From the NCBI GenBank assembly GCA_900752115.1, contig CAADUC010000011.1:1-59444 (forward strand): DNA of 59,444 bases, given 5' to 3'. This document shows, one piece after another, positions 58,767 to 59,444 of this stretch. This DNA comes from Clostridia bacterium (lineage in GTDB: Bacteria; Bacillota; Clostridia; Oscillospirales; Acutalibacteraceae). A program made the translations under genes and the position numbers. The notes below the pieces were generated by a model, which made no database searches, had not been told where the DNA came from, and saw only the letters and a list, made by a program, of their open reading frames with translations. Positions within the stretch are counted from its first letter, which is position 1; every line of letters begins with the position of its first letter.

Positions 58767-59444
58767 TTACTCCTCCTTGCTCTTTAAGAGCTTCAAATAA
58801 TTCTGATAGGCATTCTCCCATGCCGCAGTGCTCCGCGGCAAAAATTCCGTAAGCTTCTCCTGCCGCGCAATCATCCGGCGTCCCTCCTCCAGCGAGGGCA
58901 ATACGCCGAGAGCGCAGAGCTGAAGCATCAGATTACCGAGAGCGGTGGCCTCAACCGGCCCCGCTACTACACGAAGACCCGCAGCATCCGCCGTCATGCG
59001 GCAGAGCAAACCATCCTTCGCGCCGCCGCCGAGCACATGCAGTACGCCGAAATGTCTGCCCGTAGCTTCCTGCAGCTGTTCAATGGCAAAACGATACTTG
59101 AGCGCGAGGCTCTCGTAAATACACCTCATAATCTCGCCGACCGTCTGCGGCACATACTGCCCCGTTTCGCGGCAATAGTCCTGCACGCGCCCCGGCAGAT
59201 CGCCGGGCGGAGTAAAGACCGGATCGTCCGGATCGATAAAGCAGCGCAGCGGCTCCGCAGCGAGAGCCAGCTTTTCCAGGTCGGCGTAGGAGTACGATTC
59301 TCCCGCCCGCTTCCATGCGCGGCGGCTCTCCTGGATCAGCCACAGTCCGATGATATTCTTGAGATAGTTGATTTTTCCGTTTGCGCCCCATTCGTTCGAC
59401 AGGTCAAGCCGCATGCTCTCCGCGGTGAGGATCGGCTCGTCAAG
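58767..59444 (-). CDS. Sugar kinase of the FGGY family (rhamnulokinase/fuculokinase type), C-terminal part
   Basis: The last 225 residues of a FGGY kinase whose N-terminus is beyond the right edge. [30 protein letters not shown] and the ATP-site block [41 protein letters not shown] match the RhaB-type branch. Next to fucI it probably phosphorylates L-fuculose; in gut Firmicutes this role is often filled by a RhaB-like kinase. Rhamnulose specificity cannot be excluded. Confidence 0.9.
   Translation of the reverse strand, partial: LDEPILTAESMRLDLSNEWGANGKINYLKNIIGLWLIQESRRAWKRAGESYSYADLEKLALAAEPLRCFIDPDDPVFTPPGDLPGRVQDYCRETGQYVPQTVGEIMRCIYESLALKYRFAIEQLQEATGRHFGVLHVLGGGAKDGLLCRMTADAAGLRVVAGPVEATALGNLMLQLCALGVLPSLEEGRRMIARQEKLTEFLPRSTAAWENAYQNYLKLLKSKEE

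Overview
The window looks like chromosomal DNA from an anaerobic Clostridia-class Firmicute, most likely an Oscillospirales-type gut bacterium. This is inferred from GC-rich coding sequence with strong GGAGG ribosome sites and frequent GTG/TTG starts, TG-N-TATAAT promoters, the CdaA/CdaR pair, HemZ, a split ThrE exporter, a two-gene SufCB system and fucose plus alpha-glucan catabolism. The species cannot be named from the sequence alone. No rRNA, CRISPR array, integrase or complete insertion sequence was seen. One tRNA (Leu, CAA) is present.

Regions: 1-18.2 kb is almost entirely minus strand and housekeeping. It holds a MATE efflux pump (cut by the edge), a thioesterase, a CofE-like ligase, NagB, a zinc-ribbon protein, a recJ-relA-MBL-hemZ-kinase cluster, cdaA-cdaR, and an ADP-ribosylglycohydrolase/unknown/ispD/ispF/DUF3343/cysteine desulfurase string. 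From 18.6 to 29.4 kb strands alternate: sufCB, an HD protein, a Bce-like two-component pair, two Nudix enzymes, a CMP-kinase-like protein, IMPase, ThrE subunits, a phosphatase-MazG fusion and a LacI regulator that probably starts at AUU. malQ and glgP (29.5-33.4 kb) form an alpha-glucan module likely governed by that LacI protein. A MerR gene and tRNA-Leu follow.

Downstream of the tRNA (34.7-41.6 kb) lies an accessory stretch, AT-richer in places: a nitrilase-family enzyme, a cyclophilin-like lipoprotein plus aldo/keto reductase, MarR with a frameshifted FUSC-type membrane protein, AraC/GyrI, and a 6-PTPS-like protein with a Zn ribbon. At 41.9-45.4 kb sits a response regulator/ABC/permease/kinase antimicrobial-peptide-resistance-type operon with a visible regulator-binding repeat. 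Next come a UvrD/PcrA helicase behind three tandem promoter-like repeats, a methyltransferase, and a PIG-L deacetylase with a GPH sugar symporter.

The last 8 kb is the most unusual. It has a 1021-residue TPR-DUF4261-SUFU protein that resembles a poly-immunity protein of polymorphic toxin systems, and a flavodoxin. It also has a composite open frame in which a glycosyltransferase tail, an alpha/beta-hydrolase-like domain and a von Willebrand A protein lacking the middle of its domain are joined in frame, directly beyond the terminator of a fucose isomerase/sugar kinase operon. That composite is either a real rearrangement or an assembly join.
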